NCBI RefSeq assembly: GCF_032854445.1
Contig: NC_088295.1
Coordinates: forward strand, 87,999,836 to 88,063,835
DNA from: Liolophura sinensis
Taxonomy: Eukaryota; Mollusca; Polyplacophora; Chitonida; Chitonidae
Length of the DNA: 64,000 nucleotides
Direction of reading: 5' to 3'
This document shows positions 47,395 to 58,800 of the stretch, one piece after another (positions within the stretch are counted from its first letter, which is position 1; every line of letters begins with the position of its first letter). A program made the position numbers and the translations under genes. Under the pieces are notes generated by a model, which made no database searches, was not told where the DNA came from, and worked only from the letters and a program-made list of their open reading frames with translations.

Positions 47395-48151
47395 AAACAA
47401 TCGAATATAACAGGTGCCAGGTAGTTGGAATGTCGCACGCCGAAGCTGAACTGAGGGGCCTGGCTTCTTGTTGATGATCACTCTTTCCGGGCAGTGGGCA
47501 CCGCGGCCGGGCTTCTTCGTAGCGTCACCAGGGGCCTGATTTCGGCTGGGACATGCTGTATGATGGGCCTTGTGCTTGTTGGTGTTGGGGTCGCTAACTC
47601 TGTACGTTCCAGGGCCGGGGGGTCTTACTCAGATCCTCGCAAAAACTTCCTTGGTTACGGCGTCCTCTCTGGGAGAAAGCAGGGGCCTGAGGCTTGCTGC
47701 TTTCGTACGTGCGTGGTCCGAACACAGAAGGGAGGGTATACTTGTGGCGGCGGGTGTGTGATCAGTACCCCTGTAACGATGGCGGGTGCCAAAGCTGTAT
47801 TTGGGAGGTGAACTTTGGGGCCTGAGGTCCAGCCATCTCGGGACAGTAAGCGCCTGGACCAGGGGGTCTTGAACGTTGCCACATCTTTAGCTTTGGAGTA
47901 CAGGGAGAGTAAGAAGGGTCTCCTTTTCGCCCACTCCTCGTGACATTTGGGTCGGGGTAATAGGCCGGCCCTGGGCTACAGTCATCCACGTATTTGCCGT
48001 GTTTGGGTCCGAAGGAGTAGGCAGCCGCCCTGACATGGGTACTACGGGGGTCGTGACTTGGGGCCCCGGTCAGGCCAGGTAGACCGTAGCATGGACCGGG
48101 ACTGTTAAACATGGCGGCGATCATTCTAGGCTTTTCGGATACCTCTGCCAT
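47395..48151 (-). pseudogene. ODF3/CIMAP1-like SHIPPO-repeat protein, intronless and frameshifted
   Basis: The start ATG at 48,151 opens MAEVSEKPRMIAAMFNSPGP, followed by STHVRAAAYSFGPKHGKYV and DDCSPGPAYYPDPNVT, the N-terminal layout of outer dense fibre protein 3 (CIMAP1A). Successive frames continue the family: LYSKAKDVATFKT, PGPGAYCPE, KYSFGTRHRYRGTDHTP, HKYTLPSVFGPRTYE, SFCEDLSKTP, TYRVSDPNTNKHKA and FGVRHSNYLAP. At least six frame changes are needed, several in C-runs. Relatives have several introns, but here all repeats lie in one stretch, which suggests a retrocopy. No poly-A tail or flank duplication was seen. A cluster of base-call errors is the alternative. The family coats ciliary and sperm-tail microtubules. 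Confidence 0.75.
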
Positions 48152-49073
48152 TGTAGTGCTTTATTTCTTACAACTCAATGTATCTTCAAGTGATCCTGTA
48201 ACACAAAAAAGGATACGTATGTCTAAGGGATATAACCTACTCGTGTAACCATTAAAACTCAAAGGATAGTTATAGTCTTAATATTTGCCATTCCATGTAT
48301 TTAAGTATCTGTCATATTGTTCTTCCATATATGGAACAAGAGAGGAAAAAGCATTCAACGGGCCTTAGATACCGAAAAGAACACAAAAATCCTAGGCAAT
48401 AGTCAGCAAGACTATGAAAAGGGTATCATTTGGCAAACTCCTTAGCATACATGCACACTTTAACTTGAAGACAACCGTAGTACCAGTGTAATTTGACTCT
48501 TATGGTACAACCATTTGACTCCCACTTAAGAATTGTCAAACTGAAGTCTTACCTGGTTAGGCTGTGGAGAGTTGCTGAGATCCAAGGACTAAATGCCACA
48601 CAAGCTACTGAGGTCCGAAGGAAGGTAGACCTGTTTGGTGTGAATGCCAATTGCAAGTGTTACATGAATTTATATACACTCACATTTAACTTAACTCTCC
48701 ACAGTACCCGTGGCTTAGTTGCCAAGGTGTTGGCCGTCGCTTGCACTGACTTGTTTTTTTACCTGGTGTTGTAACGGTGTTAGCTGATTAATGAGAGCGT
48801 TAATCCCCAGGTAACAATGCCTTGGCTCGCGTTTTCTCCACAGTGGGATTCCAGCCTACCCGGTGTAGTATTCTTAGCCTTATTGGCTTATTCAGTCCGT
48901 TTTATTGTCAGAATTATAACCCTCTATACATTCTCGTTATAATATTCCCGCTGTACAATGGCACACGGGAACTTTGTAACCCAACGCCGGTTGCTACATT
49001 CTCCTAACTTGATTTGATTCATTAATGTTCACATATACTAGATATGGACCTCGATGCAGAACGACGACGACAA

Positions 49074-49109
<36 letters not shown>

Positions 49110-50315
49110 AAACGCATGCCGTTATCATATCCTCTCATCTGGAAGGAGAGTTACACGAACGTGACAATTCCGTCAGACTTTTAGAATGTTTGCAACTTAA
49201 AAGGGACCGTATATTATGCCGAATGACTGAATTACTGCTATTTGTGGTTTCTGGATTAAAATGAAAAACGACAATTTCGACATTGAAGAAAAACTTGTCC
49301 AACTGCAAGAACAGATGCTTATCGTCAGTAAGGTAACTGCATTTGACACGGCTAGCAAGACTCAATATTTAGTCTAAATCGATTTATTTTAGGAAACGAA
49401 ATATACATAAACAAAAGAGGTGATCAAATACCACGAAGACAGATTGGTCAGTCTGTGTTTTGTTGGTCAGTGGACAAGACAATTGTCATGCAGTTGTTAT
49501 TAAAACTGCATTTCCAACTTTGCAGTCATATTTTAAACATTAACAGACTTGTACGAGTAACCGTTCTGTTTAATTATTTTGATAAACCTATAGAAGCTCC
49601 CCAAGCCTAACCGGTTGTCCTCAACACGTATTAAGGGATGTATCTGAGTACGATTTATAACGATTTATATATTTTGTAAGTTGGTGGGCAATTTCACGCC
49701 TTAGCAATGAACATTTCAATAATGTACCGACCATTAAGTTTGTGATAAAAGCATGCTGTTGCTAACGCTTGTCATTGCACCACAATTTCGTCTTTCTCAT
49801 TTTATTAAACTCCTTAATAATTCTCGAACAATTCCTACCTTTTATATTTCAAACAAGCTTTGGATATTACAGCATTGAATATTATTAAATGTTACACTAT
49901 TTTTAACAATATTATAGCTTTGGCCATAGTCACGGTCGCCATTACACACACATGTACCCATAATAATCTGTACTATTATACAGCCCAGGCAGATCCCATG
50001 TTGAATCATACCCAAAGATTATATTTTTTAATATGCTAGTTATCCTTAGCCTGGAGTTTTATACAGTTTAAGTACACGAGAAGAAATTCAAACAGTCACT
50101 AAAATTGTCGTTACCTTAGATATGCTTTGTTTTTCTCCAATTTCCAACGTTTTAACCTCACTGCTTCAAAAGAGTGAAGTATTGTTGTGTAAATTTGGCA
50201 AGCAATTAAAAACAAATAAAACGCAATATTAAATTGTAGATTTATCTCCGTGTTCACCAATTACAGCCTCCCCCAATTCAACTGCTATTTGGGAAGGTAC
50301 AAATATCTTGAAGGC
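48152..50315. other. Gene-free stretch
   Basis: A GT microsatellite at 49,077-49,108 and no supported exon. Short open frames near 48,490-49,260 lack motifs. Confidence 0.45.
49077..49108. repeat. GT microsatellite
   Basis: About 16 uninterrupted GT units. Confidence 0.95.
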
Positions 50316-50510
50316 TCCGTCGCTGAGTGGTTAGCGTGCAAGCGCAGCGCATTGACTCAGCGTCCTCTCACCAGTGCGGTCGGTGTGAGTTCAAATCCAG
50401 TTTACGCTGGTTTCCTCCGGTCGTACGTGGGAATGTTTGTCAGCAACCTGCAGATGATGATGGGTTTGTCCTGGTTTTTTCACTCATCGTATCACATAAT
50501 GCCGGGAACC
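50316..50510 (+). mobile_element. SINE family 1, diverged variant
   Basis: Head GCTGAGTGGTTAGCGTGC and B box GAGTTCAAATCC; the body is recognisable but the 3' tail has decayed. Confidence 0.75.
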
Positions 50511-51068
50511 GTCGAATATTTCCAGAATACGATATTCGTTAATACCAAAAATTAATATCAGAGTAAATAAAACTAAAGTAAGCAACAAATATCCTGCGAG
50601 CGTGAGTTGAGTGACGGGTGTTTAACGTAACTCGGGCGACAAAGCGGGTAGAAACACATACATACATGCGACTGAATCGAATACAGTCTGGCCAAACCCA
50701 TAATACATACATAGTGGTCTTTATCGGTTTATCCGCATTTAAAATTCATATCTTAAGGAATGGGAGCACATTGATTTTTCAACTGGCAGAAACTTGATCA
50801 GTTCTAGAGAATGGCTATTATGTATGCATGCTTGGCTATTAACGTCGTACTTAATGGAATGTCTGTTTCGACGCATAGGTTAACAATAATGGCCATTAAT
50901 ATAATAGCATTTTTGTTTGCAAAGTTGCTGCTGCGTCTCCATCAACAGTTAGAACAGAACCATAACTGCATGAATGCATGAAGTAAATTTTCAAGAGGTC
51001 GCAAGAGGTCGCAAGAGGTTACAAGAGGTTACGTGTTACCATTTGCCAATCATTATATTGTCGTCTCC

Positions 51069-51134
51069 GCTCTGGTTTTACTCGTTGTAGTATTTATATT
51101 ATATCACAAACAGCGCGGAGAGTAAAACCAGAGC
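51069..51134. repeat. 15-bp perfect inverted repeat
   Basis: GCTCTGGTTTTACTC (51,069-51,083) pairs with GAGTAAAACCAGAGC (51,120-51,134) across 36 bases. It may be the core of a small MITE or a hairpin. Confidence 0.7.
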
Positions 51135-51759
51135 AGCGCATAGAGCGTTAGAGTTAGCAAACGGTCGATATGAGATCTCATATATAAATATGGTCTAGAA
51201 CGAACTGAGACCAAGAAACAACTTTACTTTTCTAAGGACATGCACAGTACACGTGACGTCTGACAAAATTTCTGTAGCCCTCTAAAGTCTGTTAGTCGGC
51301 TATGTCGCATTTAGCCGACTACCGTAAGCAGCTTATGAAACAAATGGCTTGCCCGTTTTACAAAAGCAAACCTGTCTAAAGCTTACCATAGCCGGCAATG
51401 CTGCGGCAATTTGATTGGTAAAATCCATTATGACAATTGTTAAATTGGCTTCAAAATATAAATAATTACATGTAAAATGTTCGAATAACACAGAAGATGA
51501 TAATTTCATTATTTTCGTCTGTGACAAAGTTTGTAAACGAAGGGCTCTAACTGATGACATGAGAAAGTTGAAGCGAAACAATAACATTTGCGTTTTGGTG
51601 GTTTGTGAGCATTAAACGACCTTCATTTGCTGATAAACGATGATTTATTTCTAATTTTCTTCAGTCAATAAATAAACTTTCAAAATGGGATCCCTAACAC
51701 TTTTTAAGCCGAATTTGTTTACTCATACTCATATTGTGCATTCTAGACTCTATGGGACT

Positions 51760-52005
51760 TACGAGGCCCATAGAGGTCAGTGTGCTAGTGCAGCAGCGCG
51801 ACTCAGCTGCCTCTCGTCAATGCTCTCGCTGTGTTTCAAGTCCAACTCATGCTGTCTTCCTCGTTCGTATGAGAGAGAAAGTCTGTCAACAACCTGCGTG
51901 GGTTTCCCCCGATTTCTGCCCAGTTTCGTTTCACCATAATGATGGCGGCCGTAGAGTATACGTGAAAGATTCTTGAGTACGGCGTGACACATAATCAAAT
52001 AACTA
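51760..52005 (+). mobile_element. SINE family 1, diverged
   Basis: Head-like GGTCAGTGTGCTAGTGCAGC, B-box-like TTTCAAGTCCAAC, and tail TTGAGTACGGCG with ATCAAATAA. Confidence 0.75.
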
Positions 52006-52054
52006 TATGAAAAAGCACAACTTTGATTAGAATGTATATAGGGGCCTACATGTA

Positions 52055-52115
52055 TGTATGCTTGGGGTTTTACTTTGTACTTAACAATTTTACAATCATA
52101 TGACGCTGAGGCGTC
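52055..52115 (-). mobile_element. SINE family 2, 3' fragment
   Basis: GCTTGGGGTTTTACTTTGTA, then ACTTAACAATTTTACAATCA and TATGACGCTGAGG, matching the end of the family 2 element in opposite orientation. Confidence 0.6.
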
Positions 52116-52515
52116 ATTAGGAACATACATACATACATATATTGTGTCTTTTTGTAGCAGGGCGAATCCATGCAGCCAAATTGCTGCCGCCACTGAAGTA
52201 TCATGTGGAGACACCAGACACCCAACCCAGTCAAATTATAATGACACCGGACAAACCAGTCATGTTTCCTTTCTCTAACAATCTCAGTGCTGAACGCCAA
52301 GCGAGTCAGTAATGTATACCATTTTAACGTCTTTGGCGTGACCCGACCATTAAGCCAACGAAGTGGTACATCGATTTGAGGATAATCCGAGAGCATCTAT
52401 CTCCATCAAATGTAAATGTAGAAATTCCTCTACTTTAGAACAATGATATGACATAATGTTCTTCATTTCTGTTCTTAGCAACTGAAATTCAACCACTTTC
52501 AACCAATTTCATATA

Positions 52516-52720
52516 AGGGGCCTCCGTGGCTCAGTTATTTAGCGCACTAGCGCAGAGTGATGACCCAAGAGCCTCTCACCAATGCGGTCGCTGTGAGTTC
52601 AAGTTCAGCTCATGCTGGCTTCCTCTCCGGCCGTATGTCCCACCATAATGCTGGCCGCCGTAGTATACGTGAAATATTTTTGAGTACGGCGCAAAACACT
52701 AATCAAATAAATAAATAAAT
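52516..52720 (+). mobile_element. SINE family 1 with an internal deletion
   Basis: An intact head (GCCTCCGTGGCTCAG, TTAGCGCACTAGCGCAG), B box and tail, but about 80 bp of the middle is missing: the sequence jumps from GGCCGTATGT to CCCACCATAATGC. Confidence 0.88.
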
Positions 52721-53059
52721 ATTCATGTCAATATCATGGGCTGGAGATTACTTAATTGTTATATGTATCGAATATTAAAAGATAGAATTTCAAAAGACAA
52801 CCTCAGCTGAGTAGCATATTTATTTGTCAGTTTAATCGACTCATGACTCATGCACGGCTCCAAGAAAATCGTTCCAGCATCGATTCCATGTTGAGTCTCA
52901 AAACGGAAATACAGATTACACATATATGATATGGAATCCAAGGTGATGAAGAGCTTTCTCTGATAACCACTGCTAGACGCTACGACCAGGATGCATGGCT
53001 AGGATGCATGTGTCTCAATCATGAACGCATTTTGAAGACAGTTTATGTATTTGACATTG

Positions 53060-53222
53060 ATTTATTTGACTGGTGTTTTCCGCCGTACTTACATATTTTC
53101 ACTGTCACGACGCCGGCCATGGAGCATTATGGTGGGAGATATGACAGGAAACCCACGGCCATCCGCATGCAGGTTGCTGCAGACGTTCCCACTTACAGCC
53201 GGAGAGGAAACAAGCATGGACT
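53060..53222 (-). mobile_element. SINE family 1, 5'-truncated
   Basis: Tail TTTATTTGACTGGTGTTTTC, then body down to CGGAGAGGAAACAAGCATG. The head is missing. Confidence 0.8.
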
Positions 53223-53810
53223 ACATTTTATGGAAGCATGTCTTGAAGCAGTCGCTAAATTGAACAGTCCTGTGCACTTTCGCCGTTCTTAGTCATAGTC
53301 ACAGTCACGGTAAGAGATTATCAAGGTGTTCAGCTAAACATATGACCACCACATACAGTTACAAGACATTATGCCGAATTTCACTGTCAGCTTCATTATC
53401 ACGGTTAATTGTTGTGTTGATGTAGACAGTAACTCACCTGATTTGTATTTGTATTTTACCATTAATATAGTATAAGTGATCAGAAGAAATTTGGTGGGAG
53501 AAAAGTCTGAAGGGACTTGCTCTATCCCAAAACAAGAATTTAAAGCTATTTCAAAATGAAGAAAAATGGTGACATTCTTTGTTGAAAAGTAACAATAAAC
53601 AGACTTTAAGATAAATATGATGTCCCCATCAGTTATTCAGCTGTTAGGTAGTGTAATAAGTGTGATTTTATTTTAGACTTAAACAGCGAGATTGAAACAA
53701 TATATTTTAGCTGATGGAGTAACCTATCCCCTTCCCGAGGACCAGAGACTTTCAGAGAATAATCACTTCTGAAGAAAGGCTTAACGAAATTGAGGACACT
53801 GGTTCTTGTT

Positions 53811-54017
53811 CTATAATAATGGACACTGCCTTGTCTTACGCAATATCAACAGACGCTTTTGGGTATCAATTCTTCGTGATGGAAAAAAATGTGTAAACAG
53901 TAGTACAGAATATTTATTTAAGGGATTTACGGCCAAGATGTTGAGCTTTATAAATAAAGGTTGAGTATGTTCGAGACGAGTTGATAATGTGATAATGCGT
54001 ATAACTCGCTTTTGCAA
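53811..54017 (-). mobile_element. LINE reverse-transcriptase C-terminal fragment
   Basis: The peptide MQKRVIRIITLSTRLEHTQP followed by LFIKLNILAVNPLNKYSVLL has the QKRAIRII and LFKKLNIL layout of the thumb region just after the RT domain in many LINEs. Only this piece was recognised. Confidence 0.6.
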
Positions 54018-54524
54018 GTTAGCCAGTGGTTGACATTTTTATGTGTTTCCCCATATAATATTAGCATATGATATAAGTGGGTGGATTAGTGAAGAGTAAA
54101 GGGTGAAAAGGGTTGCTTTATTGACGCGCTTACTTATCTGGCGCATGATGCTCAGATTTGTAGAAACTTTCTTCTGGATGTAGCTAACATGAGAGGTTCA
54201 TTTAAGTTTGTAATTAAAAAAGGAGACCAAGAAACATAAATTCACTGACGTGTTCAATTTCATTTGGTCTGTTGCAGAAGATCCCTGGGTATGGATTTTG
54301 AATTAGGTTTCATTATCATAAACAATTTTTTTTAGTGTAAAGAGGAAGACGATTGGATCTGAGATCCAAACCCGATGCTTGATAGGCATATATGGTCCGC
54401 GGGACCCCCGGGCCTAGATGAGTTAAACGCTGTCTCTCTATGAGTGTTCAGCTCGTGGTCAAGGAGGTCACGTGTTGGAACCAATCTCTGGCTAGTATGA
54501 CTACGGTTTTAAATAATGTCAACC

Positions 54525-54725
54525 AATGCGGTCGGTGTGAGTTCATGCTGGCTTCATCTACGGCCGTACGTTGGACGATCTGCAAGCAACCTGCGGATGG
54601 TCGAGGGTTCTCCCCATCACCGGGCCTCTGTCGGTTTTGTATCACCATAATGCTGGGCACCTTCGTATAAGCGAAACATTCTTGAATACGGCGTAGAACA
54701 CCACTCAAATAAATAAATAAATAAA
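54525..54725 (+). mobile_element. SINE family 1, 3' part
   Basis: Begins at ACCAATGCGGTCGGTGTGAG, lacks the head, and ends in CTCAAATAAATAAATAAATA. Confidence 0.8.
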
Positions 54726-54739
54726 CAAGTGATGTCACG

Positions 54740-55130
54740 TCCATTGTGCCCACATTCAGCCGCAGTGTCACTTTGCTACATCGTTTTTATTCATATTCAC
54801 CCACAACACAATGGTCCATCATAAACAGTGCAATACGACAGTCCAGCGTAATTAAGCTTACATTTACCCTCAGTGTCATAGCACATCATAGATTTACAAT
54901 ACCACCCTCGATCGTAATTAGCGCCGCATTTATCCATAGCGTCGTACATTTTTTTTTTCGTCTCTCACTCACTATCAGTAGAGCAATATTTCGTAAATAG
55001 CTCCACTTTCACCTGAAATGTCACGGTCACTGTAGTTCGTGTAATATTTACCTTCACTGTCACGGAATATTGATCATAATTATCCCCACATTCACAGTAC
55101 ACAGTGATAAGCTCAACATTCACCTATAAT
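54740..55130. repeat. Decayed tandem repeat upstream of FAXC copy C
   Basis: Loose 55-65-bp periodicity of CATTTACCCTCAGTGTCATA-like segments. Too diverged for a firm unit. Confidence 0.45.
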
Positions 55131-55581
55131 GTCGCCCCTTCGCCAGCCAGATGAATTTCTCAAGCACTACACAGACATCATACCTCGACCAACATAAACC
55201 ATTCGCTACTTCTCATATGTTCAGCGAAGCGAGCCGACCTATTCTCTCTGTGTAACTGTGACTTAGAGAGGGTCGAGAGTCGGGAGATCCGATATCAACT
55301 TACATATTACTTGTTCACATGAAATCTTGATTTATTTTATTACTGGTTCCTAAAAGATGAAATCATATTGATACATATCAAGATGCCTCTAGTGTCAAGC
55401 AGTTATTGCGGGACAGGCGCCCCAGAAAGCACTACTTATCTCAACACCTGAACAGCAACTGATTGTACCCGTGCACCTATGTGGATTTGACTGCAGAGTC
55501 AGCTCAGTGGACCAGTGTGCGCTGCGTGCTTTGGGCCGCTAAAAGCCCGTCTCCACCAGTCCTTGTCAAACTCACGCCGTT
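55131..55581 (+). other. 5' flank of FAXC copy C
   Basis: No repeat or exon recognised. It should hold the promoter and the 5' untranslated region. No TATA box was identified with confidence. Confidence 0.4.
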
Positions 55582-55860
55582 ATGGAGGAGATCCGTCACT
55601 TTTTGGAGGGGCACAAGGCCTTGGCCCTGGGAGGGGCCGTGGTAGGAGGGGCCGTGGTGGGTGCCCTGGGGGTGCTAGGGTGGACGGCATTCCATAAGAA
55701 CGACGCTGGACCGCTGACGCCCCCGGTCGACCCGTCCTCGTTCACGAAGAAGAACCATGTATACCTGTTAATTCCACCTCGGCTCGGAGCAGTGCCCAGT
55801 ATATCCCCATTCTGTGTGAAACTGGAGACATGGTTCCGCATGGCAAACATCCCATACGAG
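55582..55860 (+). CDS. faxc: FAXC copy C exon 1
   Basis: 93 codons from MEEIRHFLEGHKA to NIPYE, donor GTAAAA, phase 0. It is GC-rich compared with the flanks. Out-of-frame open frames in the same stretch are shadows. Confidence 0.92.
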
Positions 55861-58800
55861 GTAAAATAGCTATGGAAATTTGAATTCATGCAGAAATATG
55901 TGAGGTGCAGGGTTTATTATTTGAATCAGTATTATGCCCGGGTGTCTGCTGCAATAGTTCACCCTGTCTACCACTCGTTCTTCAAGCAGGCAGTTAACTG
56001 TGGGCGCATTGTATGCCATGAAATGGGTCATGTGTAAGTCCATATACTGTACGTACATATGCGGGCTAACGCGCGTATCCTGGTTGTCCCGTCTGGTCAC
56101 CAGGTCTCCACCACAGGATACATACTCACACTTAATGCCCGACTGAGTTTCTCACACTGACACGTCTTTCAAACAGTAGTTAGAAGAGTTTGTTGAGCTT
56201 TACACCTATTGGCACTTTTCCTACACCAACGGAGGCCTTTATATCAGCTGTAGGGTGCCGTTGTTCTGTTTATTCACATTTTAAGCACAATGATTCATTT
56301 TTTAAAAATGTGAACCTTTTAAAAGGTTCGCCAAATATTTTTGTCAGCAGGCGTCTCATGTTATTGTACAATATTATTGTAGTTACAATCTTCACAACTG
56401 TGCAATATAACGATAGACAGAAAATGTACATGACTTACCTCCCTTTGTTCTTAAGGCGTCGTATCGTTACTGATGTTCACCGTTATTCATAGTATTGAAA
56501 CGTTGTATATGAACAATTAGAAGTTGTGCATTAATGTATGATTCTATACCCGGTTATGTCGTTCCTAACTTCTAAATGCTTGTGAAAGAGTTTAAAACGA
56601 TGTTTAGAAATAACTGTAAAATGTAAAAACATTTCTATTTCCCTGTCGTGAAGGGTCATGTGAATAAACCACTTTGACAACACAACGTTCCAAATCCTGT
56701 CGAACCAAGCCATACCATTTTGAAAGGATTACAGATTGTTCAAATTTGTGAGTTTTTTTCTGGTCACACATAAGTGACAAATTGCATATACATATACAAA
56801 ATAATGGGAATATCTAAGACAACCATCATTGTGCCTTTACTCTGATGATGGTGGTTCACCCGGTTTTCTCCCAAAGCAGTACTGGGTGCCGTGGTATAAA
56901 TAGTCCTGAGAACGGCGTAAAAATCCAATCAAATCAAAAAATAAAAAGTCAGATAACTTTCAGTTTCAAACCAAAATGCCTTTGTAGATCAGCTGTAAAA
57001 CTGCAGAAGGCCCGTGCTGATTTGTTGTGTGTTTTTTTCAAAGCTTCGAGAAAGGCGTATATATTTAAAGTTTAAAATTTGACATAAAAGTAGTGTTTTT
57101 GACATCTCAGTCATATACAGCGCACTGTAAAATGTTCAATGAAATTCCGACTTGAAACACTGGTGACAACTTTAGGAATACAAGTCCTTGTATCACGTTA
57201 GAAAATCCGGATGACGGTCATGAAAACATAGAAAATTTTCTACTGAAGTATATGCCTGATTTTCTTCCAGTTAAGGCTTTATAAAGCCATTCCCGTTTGT
57301 TTTACAACACTCAAAATAGATATGATAATGAGGCTATTTTCAAAGCTTTGAAATAGTGTAATTAATGAAAGCCAAAGTCAGCAGTAATAACAATCACTTA
57401 AGTTTTCCAATAATCAACTTAAGATTGGGTCTGTTATCGGATGGACATTATTATCCATTATAATATGTATATAATATCAAATGCTGAATTATTTCTTCAT
57501 GTATAATTCAGATCATGTCACAAATTGCATGTTGATGAATTTACCGATGTGAATTATTTATAATGACAGCTCCATTATCAGTCTGTTTGCTTGTGTCAGT
57601 TTGGCGCGTGGTCACACAGTGTATACTGTGTAACATGGTCGTCTGTAACTGATTACAGGTCATGGACGCTGGATATTGTGTAACGCAGTCGTCGGTAATT
57701 GATTACAGGTCATGAACGCTGTATATTTTGTAACACAGTCATCGGTAACTGATTACAGGCCATGGACGCTGTATATTGTCTAACCCAGTCGCCGGTAACT
57801 GATTACAGGTCATGGACGCTGTATATTGTGTAACATAGTCGTCTGTAACTGATTACAGATCATGGGCGCTGTATATCGTCTAACCCAGTCGTATGTAACT
57901 GATGACAGGTCATGAACGCTGCATATTGTGTAACATAGTCGTCTGTAACTGATTTCAGATCATGGGCGCTGTATATTGTGTAACCCTGTCGTCTGTAACT
58001 GATTACACGTTATGGACGCTGTATGTTGTGTAACATAGTCGTCTGTAACGGACTCCAGGTCAAGGACGCTGTACATTGTGTAACCCAGTCGTCTGTAATT
58101 GATTACAGGTCATGGACGCTGTATACTCTGTAACATAGTCGCCAGTCATTGATTACTGGTCATGGACGCTGTATGTTGTATAACATAGCCGTTTGTATTT
58201 GATTACAGGTCATGGACCCTGTATATTGTGTAACATATTCGCCTGTATTTGATTACTGGCCATGGTCGCTGTATATTGTGTAACGTAGTCTGTAATTAAT
58301 TACAGGTCGTGGAGACTGTATATTGTGCAACATAGCCGCCTGTCATTGATTACAGGTCGTGAACGATGTATATTGTGTAACTCAGTCGTCTTACACGACA
58401 TTTCATGGACATTGCATACTGTGTAACATATTCTTTAGAACAGTACAGGTTGTGGACAGAGTGTATTGCGTAACCAACTCTTCTGTACATTACGGGTTGT
58501 GGACATTGTATGTTCTGTAACCCATTCTGGATGTGGGCATTGTATATTGTGCAACCCAGTCGTCTGTACATTACAGGGTGTGGACACTGTGTATCGTGTA
58601 ACCCAGTCGTCTGTACATTACAGGTCGTGGACGCTGTAATTTGTATAACCAAGTCGCCTGTACATGACAGATTGTGGACACTGTATGTTCTGTAACTCAG
58701 TCTCATGTTACTGACTACACTGTGTATTGTATATTATAGGTCATAATGTATAATATATAACGAAGTCGTCTGTACATTACAGGTTGTAGACGTTGTATTT

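Noticed and set aside
47494-47811. 105-codon plus-strand open frame rich in G and V
   Set aside because: Antisense shadow of the ODF3-like sequence.
55463-55697. Two 60-codon open frames over FAXC exon 1
   Set aside because: Out-of-frame shadows of the real exon 1, whose frame continues through four further exons.
58350-58706. 118-codon minus-strand open frame in FAXC intron 1
   Set aside because: Shadow of the acceptor-derived minisatellite.
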